NCBI GenBank assembly: GCA_036497945.1
Contig: DASXIN010000042.1
Location: 6,608-70,607 of the forward strand
DNA: 64,000 nucleotides
Direction: 5' to 3'
DNA from: RYN-230 sp036497945
GTDB taxonomy: Bacteria > Actinomycetota > Actinomycetes > Streptosporangiales > Streptosporangiaceae
The position numbers and the translations under genes are program-made. Below the pieces are notes generated by a model. That model saw nothing but the letters and a program-made list of their open reading frames with translations. It was not told the origin of the DNA and ran no database searches. Within the stretch, counting starts at the first letter, position 1. Each line of letters starts with the position of its first letter. Positions 9,252 through 19,100 of the stretch are shown here, in pieces.

Positions 9252-11082
9252 CCCGAAGATCGGCGAGATGATCCTCTACGACGACATCCAGCCGGCCCTG
9301 CTCGCAGGCGAGTACCGGATGACCGTGGAGACCGACGTGTCGGTGCCCGGAACCGCGACGCCGCTGCCCGGGCAGGACTTCTTCTTCGACGTGCAGGGGC
9401 CCCGGTTCGCGCTCTCACCGACCGAGGTGGCGGGCGTGTTCCCGCCGCGGGGTGGCCATGGCCCGTTCGACTCCGCGCTCCCGCACGTCGCCCTGGGCCG
9501 GCGCACGCTGCCCTGGGAACGGCCCCTGGCGGCTGCCTACACCGTCACCGGGGACGAGACGCCGTACCCGTTCGTGGCGCTGGTGCTGTTCGAAACAACC
9601 GAGTGCACCCTGCTGCGCAACCAGTCGCTGGCCGATGTGGTGCCACCGGACGTCTTCCAGCGGCTCGGCCAGCCAGCCGACATCCGCTGCGACGCCGTCG
9701 AGGCCGACCAGCAGCTGCTGCGGGACATCCTGCCGATGCCGGGCGAGCTGCAGCTGCTCAGCCACGTCCGGCAGGTGAATGTGGATGACCGTGAGCTGTC
9801 GGCCGGGGATTCCGATGGCTACTTCGCGGTGGTGATGGGCAACCGGATCCCGCGGACCGGTGGATCGTACGTGGCCTGCCTGGTGTCGGTGGAGGAACGG
9901 ACCGACCTGCTGCCCACCACGGACCTGGTGGCCGGGGGCGGCTGGCAGATCTACGAGAACCCGGAGATCGCGCCGCTGTCGGAACCCGCCGACCTGGCCA
10001 GCGGCGCGCTGGGGGTCCAGGTCACGCCGGCCGAGGCGGACCGTATCCGGATGATCCCGCCTGGGGGTGGCAGCGCCACGCGCGCCCGGCCAGCCAGCAC
10101 TGGGCCAGCCAGCACTGGGCCGGCCAGCGCTGGGGCGGTCAGCCAGGCGTCCCTCGCCGTGTCCGCGTCCGGCCTGTTCCAGGGCACTGCGATCGGCGCA
10201 ATCCAGGTCGCCGGCCAGGGTGACCGGCTCAGCTCCGGTGCGGCGGTGCTGAATCCTTCCGCCCGGCTGGTCCTGCTGTACAGCTGGACGTTCACCTGCG
10301 AGGGCGACGGCACCTTCCGCCAGCTCATGCAGAGCCTCGACGTCGGCATGATGGGCGACACGGATCCGGCGTCGAAGCTCACGGTGGCCGACACCGGGCA
10401 CGTCCAGGTCGCGGTCACCGACCGGCTGGGCGCTCCCGAGCAGTCCTGGTATCGCGGCCCGCTGGTGTCACAGCCGCTGACCCGCGACCCGCTCGGCCCG
10501 TACCACAGCGCCGACCAGGCCCGCCGGGTGGTGGCCGAGACCGGTGCCGAGAACATCTCCTACGCCAGCGCGTTCGAGACCGGGCGGCTGCTCGCCGCGG
10601 CTGACGGGCGGCTCGCGCAAGAACTGATGCGCTGGCGGCGCACGGCCTTCAGCGCGTCCGCCCGCGCCACCAGCATCACCCTGCTCCAGCAGAGCATGCG
10701 GTTCACCGAGGTGACGGACCCGCTGGACCCGGTTGCGCTGCGGTACGCCGTGGACGTGCTGCAGAAGATCACTGACGGCATCAGCCCACCGGCAGACCCG
10801 CTGCGCATCCAGCAGGCCCTGTCCACACCGCTGCTGAGCCTCGACCTGGTCACCAAGGCATTCGGGCTGCAGAGCACCGACGAGGCGCGCGTGCTGCTCG
10901 GCGGCGATCCCGGGCTCACCGGTCCGGTGACCGTGCGGGCGCCCGCTGCGGCGCTCACCACCCTGGACGCTGTGCTCTCGGACAAGGCCGGGATGGCGGC
11001 CCTGGCCGACGTCCGCGCCCGCGCGATCGCCTCGGTGCAGCCCGCGAGCCCCACCCCCACCGAGCCGGAGGGTCAGCGATGA
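9244..11082 (+). CDS. Large uncharacterised protein, operon gene 2
   Basis: This 612-residue protein belongs to no family I can name. ATG at 9244 is supported by GAGAAGGGAGG about 9-19 bases upstream, inside the end of gene 1. The N-terminal ~270 residues read as a mixed alpha/beta globular part (LVLFETTECTLLRNQSLADV, then VVMGNRIPR). A repeat-encoded linker PASTGPASTGPASAGA (residues ~282-298) leads into a beta-rich part (SWTFTCEGDGTFRQLM). The C-terminal ~180 residues look helical. There is no signal peptide or transmembrane helix. It overlaps gene 1 by 8 bases and gene 3 by 4 (ATGA), so the five proteins are probably made in fixed proportion. A structural or assembly role is a guess from context only. 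Confidence 0.8.
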   Translation: MADPKIGEMILYDDIQPALLAGEYRMTVETDVSVPGTATPLPGQDFFFDVQGPRFALSPTEVAGVFPPRGGHGPFDSALPHVALGRRTLPWERPLAAAYTVTGDETPYPFVALVLFETTECTLLRNQSLADVVPPDVFQRLGQPADIRCDAVEADQQLLRDILPMPGELQLLSHVRQVNVDDRELSAGDSDGYFAVVMGNRIPRTGGSYVACLVSVEERTDLLPTTDLVAGGGWQIYENPEIAPLSEPADLASGALGVQVTPAEADRIRMIPPGGGSATRARPASTGPASTGPASAGAVSQASLAVSASGLFQGTAIGAIQVAGQGDRLSSGAAVLNPSARLVLLYSWTFTCEGDGTFRQLMQSLDVGMMGDTDPASKLTVADTGHVQVAVTDRLGAPEQSWYRGPLVSQPLTRDPLGPYHSADQARRVVAETGAENISYASAFETGRLLAAADGRLAQELMRWRRTAFSASARATSITLLQQSMRFTEVTDPLDPVALRYAVDVLQKITDGISPPADPLRIQQALSTPLLSLDLVTKAFGLQSTDEARVLLGGDPGLTGPVTVRAPAAALTTLDAVLSDKAGMAALADVRARAIASVQPASPTPTEPEGQR

Positions 11083-12098
11083 GAGAGCCTGCCACCACCG
11101 CCCGGCTGGCGCTGCACGCCCGGCTCACCCACCCCGATCAGCTGGCACCACTGCAGCCCGAGGGCGACCTGCCGCCCTACCTGGAGTCCTTCCTGGCCCA
11201 CCTGCGGCTGCTGGTCGGCGTCCCGTTCGAGTACCTGGTGGCCGACGACCGGCTGCTGCCTCCGGAGTCGATCCGGTTCTTCTACCTGGACCGGTCCTGG
11301 TCGGACCGGCTGGTGGACGGCGCCGCCGCGGTCGGGCAGATCGGCTCCCGCGAGGAGGCGCACTACCAGTCGCGGGCCAGCGCGCTCGTGCAGCTCCTGG
11401 ACCAGAGTGAGCGCATGGTCCGGCTGATGCAGCGCGGCACGAGCTTCGCCGACGCCAAGGCGGCCAGCGACGCCATCCAGGAGCAGGCGCACACCGTCAC
11501 CGGTTTCGTGCTGCGCTCCAGTGCCGTCAAGGGCTGGCCGCACATGGATGTCCGCGCCTACGACCAGATCATCGATGAGCCCTACACGGCGGCGGACCCG
11601 GCCGTGGTTGCGCACCAGCTGCGGCTGCTGCGGCTGGAGATCCTCGCGCCGTCGGTGATGATCGCCCTGTTCGAGGGCGAGCCGCAGATGGTGATCCTCG
11701 AAGAACCGCACCACGGCGTCCAGTTCGGAGTCCGGCCGGGCCCGCAAGGCCTGACCGTCCCGCTCCGCGATCCGCAGGGCAACCAGGTCCTGCAGAACGA
11801 GCAGGCCATCCCCGTCACCGTGCCGACCCGCCAGCAGCACAGTGATGTCGTCCGGGTGGCCGCCCTGCGGAACGCGCTTAACGACGCCCGGGCCACCCAT
11901 CCGCAGGCGATCGAGCAGACCGGCTCGGCGTCGTTCGCGATCTCGGTGCTGGATCCGCCGTGGCGGCAGCACTTCCAGGGCACCGAAGACCACGCCGGCG
12001 ACCAGCCGCCGCCCAGCCGTCCCTACCTGCAGGTAGCTCAGGTGGTACAGGAGCCGGCTGTGCTCACCAGCGTCAAGCTGATCCTGGGGGTGAGCTGA
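11079..12098 (+). CDS. Uncharacterised 339-residue protein, operon gene 3
   Basis: ATG at 11079 overlaps the stop of gene 2 as ATGA. No named family is recognised. A striking stretch is FEYLVADDRLLPPESIRFFY (residues ~48-67), then DRSWSDRLVDGA, which reads like a conserved core. A helical middle contains the charged segment around residues 90-135, and a later part has LRLEILAPSVMIALFEGEP. There are no membrane segments and no signal peptide. It is followed after one base by gene 4. Its modest size among giants suggests an adaptor or assembly protein, but that is inference from operon position only. Confidence 0.8.
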   Translation: MREPATTARLALHARLTHPDQLAPLQPEGDLPPYLESFLAHLRLLVGVPFEYLVADDRLLPPESIRFFYLDRSWSDRLVDGAAAVGQIGSREEAHYQSRASALVQLLDQSERMVRLMQRGTSFADAKAASDAIQEQAHTVTGFVLRSSAVKGWPHMDVRAYDQIIDEPYTAADPAVVAHQLRLLRLEILAPSVMIALFEGEPQMVILEEPHHGVQFGVRPGPQGLTVPLRDPQGNQVLQNEQAIPVTVPTRQQHSDVVRVAALRNALNDARATHPQAIEQTGSASFAISVLDPPWRQHFQGTEDHAGDQPPPSRPYLQVAQVVQEPAVLTSVKLILGVS

Positions 12099-12099
12099 G

Positions 12100-15000
12100 A
12101 TGCCGCTCGACAGCCAGCTGATCGCCGGCGCGCTGGCCCACGGCCTGAGCCCCGGGGCGATCGCCACCTGGGATCCCCGGCTGGCCCGGACGCCGCGGGT
12201 GATGGTGCCGGTCCAGCTGGACGTGCTGATGGTCCGCGAGGAGGGCGGGACCTGGGCCCAGACCGCCATGACCGTGCCGGACCCGGGCAGCGCGCCGTCG
12301 GCGCCCACCCTGCTGCCGGACCCGTTCAGCGAGCGTGCCCCACGGCCGACAGGCGCTTACTTGCACTGGGCCCTGCCGGACGCGCTCACCGGCGGCAGCG
12401 GCACCGCACACGGCGGCGACGTGTCCTTCCCGCCGATCCCAGACCGCTGGCTGATAGTCCGGCTGTCCACGCCGCAACCCGGTGCGCGCCGGGCGGTCAC
12501 CGCCTGGGTACTGGAATCCGGTGGGCAGCAGCCGGTAGTGACGCCGCTGGACTCCTGGACCGAGCCGGAGGACCCGGAGCGGACGACAACGCCCGGCGAG
12601 CAGCCGCTGACCGCCCTCGGTCACGGGGACGCCGCCTGGTCCGCCTACTTCGACAACGTCGAGGACCGGCTGGCGTTCTACGACGATCTCAGCGACGGGC
12701 AAGGCGGAACCGTCGCCGGCCCGCTCGCCTACCTGGTCTGCGGCTGGCACAGCCGGCACATCGACGACCCGATAGGTGAAGGCCTGTCCACGCCGGCCGC
12801 GTTCGAGGCCCGGCTGGCCGAGCTGGGCTGGGAGATCAACCCGGCCGATATCGAGAACGCGTTCAGCTACGCGGACACCAGGGTGACCGCGGCCACCACC
12901 GCCGGCCTGGCCACCCGGGAAGCCACCTTCAGCCGGGTCCCCACCGCGGCGAGCGGATTCACCGTCGTGCCCGGCGGGAACCGCGACGAAGGCCACACCG
13001 CGCTGCTCAGCGACGGAACGGCACTGCTTGGCCGGTTCGGCGCGCGGATCGTGTCGTGGCCGGAGTTCACGCTCTACCACGGTGGCGTGGTCGGCATCGG
13101 CTGGCCGGACCCCGGCATCGGTGTGGCACCGGGCGGGCTGGCCGGCGGGGACGCCGGGGGCCCGCCGCCGGCCGACTCGGTGACGGTGACGATCGGGAAC
13201 ACGCTGACCGAGGCCCTCGCGGCCCGCCTGGCCCACAACGAGGGAGCACCCGATGAGGCCAGGGCCCTGGAGGCGGCGCTGCTCGGCGGCATCGACGACC
13301 TGGGCCAGCCCGACGCCCCGGCCCGGATCGATGCCCTGCTGCACGCATCAGGTTTCGCCGGCCTGCCCGGCGGCACCCGGAGCGAGGACCTGACGCAGAG
13401 CGCCGTCGTGCCGCCCACCTCGGTGGTGGCCGACCCGGCCCAGACCGACCCAGGGGTGTTCGCCGGCCAGGCCGGATCCCCCGGATCGGCCGGCTCCGCC
13501 GGGTCCGGCGGACCAGCCGGAGCAGGCGGGCCGCCGGGGACGACCCAGATCCCGGTCAGCGGGACCGCGGGAGCGCTGGCCGGCCGCGTGCGTACGGACG
13601 CCCTGACCCGGATCTCACCCGCGATGCGGCTGGGCACGATGGACACCCTGGTGAAGGGGATCAAGGACGCCCTCGTGGTGCCGGTGGCCGTCCCGCCCGC
13701 CCCGAACGCCGCCGCCGCGGAGCAGACGGTGTCGTCCGACCGTGCCCTGCCGCGGTACTTCGTACCGGCCGACCCGGTGTTCCTGCTGGAGAACGCGGGC
13801 CGGTCGTTCAAGCACGGCTCCGACGGCATGCACGCGGAATCCGGCAGCCTGGTCTGCCGCCTGTCCGGGCACACCGTGACCGGGCTGTCGCCGTCCCTGC
13901 TCGCGACCGGGCCGGGCGGCAGCATGAGCGGTGCGGACCTGCTCGTCCGGGGTATCGACCACGGTGGCGTCCCACCCGAATGCGAGGACCTGCTGGCCGA
14001 GCTCGCGCTGACCGACCCTGGCAGCGCGGAGACCGCGGCCCGGACCCGGTCCGCCAGCATCGCCTCGATCGCCGCGGTGACCGGCGCCGCTCCCGGCCAG
14101 GCCCCCAGCGTGGCAGCGGCCGCCGCGATCTCGGAGCAGGACGCGGCGCAGGTCTACGCCGTGGAGCAGGCCGCCTGGTGGATCACCCGGGACGACCGCC
14201 GTGACTCCGCGGCGCTGATCGCCCGCTCCGGCTTCACCGGCACGCTGCCGCCGCCGATCGCGATCAGCCTGCCGGCCCAGCCCTGGGTCCCGCTGCATCT
14301 GGACTGGGAGGCGGGGCTGTTCGCCCTCCCCGCACTCGGAGACTGGGACCTCGGGGAGATCGACTTCGACGCCGTGGCCGACGCCCTCCCCGCCCAGGAT
14401 GCCGCTCCCGGCCGCACGCTGTCCGGCCGGGCCCTGCTCTCCGGCGGCGCGGCGCAACTGGCCGCCGCGACCGTCCGCCAGGTGCTGGAACAGGCCCAGC
14501 GCACCGCCGGATCGGTGGCCCTGCAGCCCGGCATCACCTTCGCCTACCACTCCGCCGTGGCCGAGCAGATGGTCGCGCAGATCACCTCGATGCGCTCCGC
14601 GTACGCCACGCCACAGGCTCCGGCCGCCGCGGCGGCCGGAGCCGCTGACGGCCCGGCCGCCGCGGCCAGCCCAGCCGACCTGGACCACATCGCCGATGAA
14701 CTGGAGAAGATGGACGTCCTGGTCGGCGCGATGGACCGGTTCACCACAAAACTACGCGCGGGCTTCGTGGCCGACGGGTCGGACGCAGCAGGCGATCGCA
14801 ACGTGCCGGCTGACTTCTGGGCCTTCCGGGCTGGCTTCCTCAAGATCACCCGGCTGCGCCTGGTGGACTGCTTCGGCCAGACCCTGGACGTGCTCGGCGC
14901 GGGTGGGGCACCGCCGGGTGGGCCGGTCCCGGCGAACCAGATCCTGCGCTCGGAGCCGCTGACCGTGACCAGCCGGGACGACTTGGTCGAGCTGGCCCCC

Positions 15001-16137
15001 CGGTTCACCGCGCCGTCCCGGCTGTGGTTCCGGTTCCTGTCCGCCGATGACGACACCATCGAGGCCACCGACGCGGTCTCGCCAGTGTGCGGTTTCGTGC
15101 TGCCCAACCACCTGGACGGCGACCTCCAGTTCCACGCGGCGGACGGCAGCGCCCTCGGCGCGGTCCGGTTCGACACCGCGGCCGGGGTGGTGTGGGAGGA
15201 GTCGCCCGGGCAGCCGGCCACGCTGGGATCGGTGCCGTCGTCCATCATCCGCAACCCGCACCTCGCCGGGCTGGCGCAGGGACTGATCGACTGGGGCGCG
15301 GCCGATTCCAGCCCGGACACCCCCGCCCGGGACACCGCGCTGTCCTCGCTGCTGCGGATCATCGACACCTCGCTGTGGTCAGTCGACCCGTTCGGCCACG
15401 TCGGCGACGAGCACCTGGCCCTGCTGGTCGGCCACCCGATCGTCGTGCTGCGCGGCCTGGTCCGGGTGGAGGTGGCCGAGCCGGTCGCCCCCGGCCTGGT
15501 CACCGGCCTGCGGGTGCCGGTGCGGCTCGGGGCGCTCGCGCAGTGGCAGGACGGCCTGCTCGGCTACCTTGTGGGCGACGACGCCCGCACCCTGCACGTG
15601 CCGGACCCGGCGGTGGCCGACTTCGCCCGGCCGGTCGGCCCGCACCAGGGGTTCACCGGGCAGGCCAGCACCACCTCGGACTACTACAACCAGTTCGCCG
15701 CCGATCTCGGCGTGATCGCCGATCCCGGCAGCACCCCGGTGGATCACCCGTACGTCGACACCACCGGCCTGCTGTACGTCCAGCCCGGGCAGGACGTGCG
15801 GGTCACCATGCTGGCCGAGCCGCACAGCGTCATCCACGCCACTACCGGGTACCTGCCGCGCAAGCAGATCGGCATGCGCCGCGGCTGGGTGGCTGCCGGG
15901 CTGGCCGCGCTGGCCCCGCTGTTCCGGTTCGGGCCGGTGCTGGTCGACCCGAAGCTGATCCGGATGCCGGTCGCGACCGACATCCGCGGCACCTGGAGCT
16001 GGAGCCATCGCAGCGACGTCTCGACCTGGGCCGACGAGCCCGTGACCAACAGCCTGGGCGACGCCCGGATGCCGCCGGACCCGTCCCAGGGACAGGAGGG
16101 CTGGCTGCGCCTGACCCCGGAGGAGCCGCTGCCATGA
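12100..16137 (+). CDS. Very large uncharacterised protein, operon gene 4
   Basis: This 1345-residue protein starts one base after the stop of gene 3. I cannot assign a family. The N-terminus has GAYLHWALPDALTGG (residues ~87-101), and a collagen-like Gly/Ser/Pro/Ala linker (~453-495) splits the protein. The C-terminal ~300 residues contain SLWSVDPFGHVGDEHLALLV, LYVQPGQDVRVTMLAEPHSV and PRKQIGMRRGW, which look like a compact conserved domain. Another low-complexity Ala/Pro segment sits near residue ~835. No signal peptide or transmembrane segment is visible. Its stop overlaps the start of gene 5 as ATGA. Function unknown; context suggests a partner in the same complex as the DUF6603 protein. 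Confidence 0.8.
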   Translation: MPLDSQLIAGALAHGLSPGAIATWDPRLARTPRVMVPVQLDVLMVREEGGTWAQTAMTVPDPGSAPSAPTLLPDPFSERAPRPTGAYLHWALPDALTGGSGTAHGGDVSFPPIPDRWLIVRLSTPQPGARRAVTAWVLESGGQQPVVTPLDSWTEPEDPERTTTPGEQPLTALGHGDAAWSAYFDNVEDRLAFYDDLSDGQGGTVAGPLAYLVCGWHSRHIDDPIGEGLSTPAAFEARLAELGWEINPADIENAFSYADTRVTAATTAGLATREATFSRVPTAASGFTVVPGGNRDEGHTALLSDGTALLGRFGARIVSWPEFTLYHGGVVGIGWPDPGIGVAPGGLAGGDAGGPPPADSVTVTIGNTLTEALAARLAHNEGAPDEARALEAALLGGIDDLGQPDAPARIDALLHASGFAGLPGGTRSEDLTQSAVVPPTSVVADPAQTDPGVFAGQAGSPGSAGSAGSGGPAGAGGPPGTTQIPVSGTAGALAGRVRTDALTRISPAMRLGTMDTLVKGIKDALVVPVAVPPAPNAAAAEQTVSSDRALPRYFVPADPVFLLENAGRSFKHGSDGMHAESGSLVCRLSGHTVTGLSPSLLATGPGGSMSGADLLVRGIDHGGVPPECEDLLAELALTDPGSAETAARTRSASIASIAAVTGAAPGQAPSVAAAAAISEQDAAQVYAVEQAAWWITRDDRRDSAALIARSGFTGTLPPPIAISLPAQPWVPLHLDWEAGLFALPALGDWDLGEIDFDAVADALPAQDAAPGRTLSGRALLSGGAAQLAAATVRQVLEQAQRTAGSVALQPGITFAYHSAVAEQMVAQITSMRSAYATPQAPAAAAAGAADGPAAAASPADLDHIADELEKMDVLVGAMDRFTTKLRAGFVADGSDAAGDRNVPADFWAFRAGFLKITRLRLVDCFGQTLDVLGAGGAPPGGPVPANQILRSEPLTVTSRDDLVELAPRFTAPSRLWFRFLSADDDTIEATDAVSPVCGFVLPNHLDGDLQFHAADGSALGAVRFDTAAGVVWEESPGQPATLGSVPSSIIRNPHLAGLAQGLIDWGAADSSPDTPARDTALSSLLRIIDTSLWSVDPFGHVGDEHLALLVGHPIVVLRGLVRVEVAEPVAPGLVTGLRVPVRLGALAQWQDGLLGYLVGDDARTLHVPDPAVADFARPVGPHQGFTGQASTTSDYYNQFAADLGVIADPGSTPVDHPYVDTTGLLYVQPGQDVRVTMLAEPHSVIHATTGYLPRKQIGMRRGWVAAGLAALAPLFRFGPVLVDPKLIRMPVATDIRGTWSWSHRSDVSTWADEPVTNSLGDARMPPDPSQGQEGWLRLTPEEPLP

Positions 16138-19100
16138 GCGACCCGGACCAGTACCCCAACAACGCCAACGAGGGCGAGTCCGAGGGTGTCCCGGAGGCGC
16201 TGCTGGACCGGGAAGGGGACCGGGACGGCGGCAACGACAACCGGCGGTGGCGGTACGCCGTCCGGGAACTGGACGTGATGGACTACACGGGCGCCGGGAT
16301 CTGGCGCCAGATCGGCCCCGCGCCGCTGCAAGTCAGCCGGCATCAGGTCTTCCAGGGGCCGGGGCCGGTCTCCGGTGAGGTGGTCGACATTGCGCTGGAT
16401 CCTCGCGGTAACACCCGGACCATCTACGCCGCGGCAGGCAACGGCGGGCTGTGGAAGAGCACGGACGGCGGGACCAGCTGGCGGCCGATGACCGACCAGC
16501 TCCCGGCCACCGCGATCGGGGCGGTGGCCATCGACCCGGTGAACCCGGACATCGTCTATATCGGCACCGGCAACCTCTTCAACGGCGCCGCCGGGATGCC
16601 CAAGTCGGCGGGGCTGTTCAAGTCCGTCGACGGCGGCCGCAGCTGGGCCCGGCTGACCACGCCCGCGGGGCGGCCGCCGCAGCCGATCACCGTGGCGGCG
16701 AACGCGGCGGGCGGGGTACGGATCACGGTCGCCGCGCACGGCTACGCCAGCCTCGACCGGGTCACCGCGGTGGGCCTGCCCGGCGTGACCGGTGCCGCCG
16801 GTGAGGGCATCGTCCGCCGGATCGACGACAACACTCTGCAGATCGGCGGCGTCAACATGACCGGCGCCTACGGCGGGGCCGGCGCGACCCTGTTCGACGC
16901 CCGGCAGCCGCCGTTCCTGTCCGACCGCGGCGTCGTCCGGATGATCTGCCCCTCCGGGGACACCCTGCTGGTCGGCTCGGAGGCGGGCCTGTACTACTCC
17001 AAGGACGCCGGCCGGAACTTCGGGGCCAATTTCCCGGACTACAACGACGGCAAACCGATCCGCACCGGGCTGATCTCGGCCCTGGAGGTCGACCAGGGCT
17101 GGACGCGTACCCTGCCGGTGGCTGACGCCACGCCCACCGACCCGATCGTGGTCACCCTGCCCGGCCATGGCTTCGTGACCGGCGACTTCGTGATGCTTGG
17201 CGGCGTCACGTCCAACCAGGCGGCGAACGGCGGCTGGGTGGCAGATGTCGTCGACGCCGACGACATCTCGCTGCGCGGCTCGTCCGGCAACGGCACCGGC
17301 GCCGTCACCGGGTTCGCTATCGGCCCGGCGCATCCGGATACCCAGCCCGTCACCGGGGCCACCAACCCGGCCGCGCCCGCGCCGATCGTGATCACCTGTG
17401 CCGCGCACAGTTTCGTCACCGGCGACATCGTGGCCGTGAGCGGCGTGGCAGGCAACACCGGCGCCAATGGCTCCTGGGCGATCCAGGTGCTGTCGCCGGA
17501 CACGTTCTCGCTGTCGGGCTCCCGCGGCACCGGCGTCTACACGCCCGGTGGCGTGGTGGACGGGCCGCGCCACCCGCCGCCCCGCCCGGTCACGGCCGCG
17601 GTCAACGCCGGCGGCGGCGTCACCGTGACCATCGCCGGGCACGGCCTGATCAACGGCGACCTGGTGAGCGTGACCGGCCTGCCCGGTATCGCCGCGCCCG
17701 GGAACTCGGCCCGGGTCGTCGTCGTCGACGTCGACCGGGTCCGCCTGGCCGGGCTGGCTATGAACGCGGCCTACGGCGGGGCGGGCGCCGTCGTGTCCGG
17801 GCCCGCCGACTCCTGGAACACCGCCTATTTCGCCGCCGCCGGACGGCTGTTCGGCGTCACCACGCTCAACCCGGACCGCGGTCTCTACCGGCTCACCGTG
17901 ACCTCCCGTGGCGAGGTGGTGATCTCGGACAACCTGATGCGGCACCCGGGCGGGCCGCCGCCCCAGCACGGCCGGGTGGCGTTCTGCCAGGGCCGGCTGC
18001 CGCGGACCCGGACCCTCTACCTCTCGGTTCAGGACGACACGATGGTCGCCGGCAATCTGCAGGGGTTCTTCGTCGGCGGGTTCCGCAGTGATGACTTCGG
18101 CGGGCGCTGGACGCCGCTGCCCGCCATGAACGCCATCGTCAACACCGACGGCGGCGGGCAGACCGCGTACGACCTGATCATCGCCGTCGATCCACAGCAG
18201 TCCTGGCGGGTGTACGCCGCCCAGCAGCAGCTGTGGCGTTCGCTGACCAGCGGCTCGGCCTGGCCTGTGGTCAATCCGGTCACCGCTGGTGGCGTCGACC
18301 AGCTGCCGCACGGCCGGTCGCCGAGCACCACGTTGCTGCACTGGGACCACCACGAGCTCGTGTTCGCGCCACCCACCTGGTGGGACTGGAGCGGCGGACA
18401 GGCGGTGCAGCCCACCCCCGCCTACCACGGCACGGACGGCGGGATCGCCCGCAGCGGCGGCGTCGATAACGGGCCGATGACCTTCACCCAGCTGAACGAG
18501 GGCATCGCCACCTCGCTGCTGATGTCGCTCGATATCGGGCGTGGCGCGGGCCACACCGAGGTGACGTTCGCCGGGATGCAGGACACCGGCACGGCCGGGC
18601 ATCGCACCGGCGACGGCACCGGAGTCTGGACCGAAGGCTACGACAACGACGGGGAAGCGGTCGGCGTCGACTCGTTCGACCCGGACATCGTCTTCGGCTT
18701 CAGCAATGGGAACCTGCTGCGCAGCACGAACGGCGGGCAGACCTGGTTCCAGGCCAACGAGTCCGGCGGCGCCGTAGTGGAGATCCTCAGCGTGGCCAAC
18801 ACCAATCCGGTCCAGGTGACGACGGCCGGCCATCCGTTCCGGACGGGCGATGTCGTGACCATCACCGGTGTTCCCGGCGGGGGCGGGCTGGCGAACGGGG
18901 GCACCACCATCACGGTCCCGGCCGGTGACACCAAAACCTTCACCCTCAACGGCAAGAACGGCACCGCCGTGGCGGCGTTCAGCCCGTTTCCAGTGGTCAC
19001 CGGTGATCGCTACCTCGCGCAGCGGGACATCGTCGCGGCCACCCTGGAGGCACCGATCCAGATCGAGACAGCGACGCCGCACGGCTGCGCCACCGGGCAG

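Noticed and set aside
15087..16133. Upstream extension of the propeller gene
   Set aside because: The frame is open, but the stretch lies inside gene 4 and translates to Arg/Ala-rich noise. ATG 16134 with ATGA overlap is the natural start.
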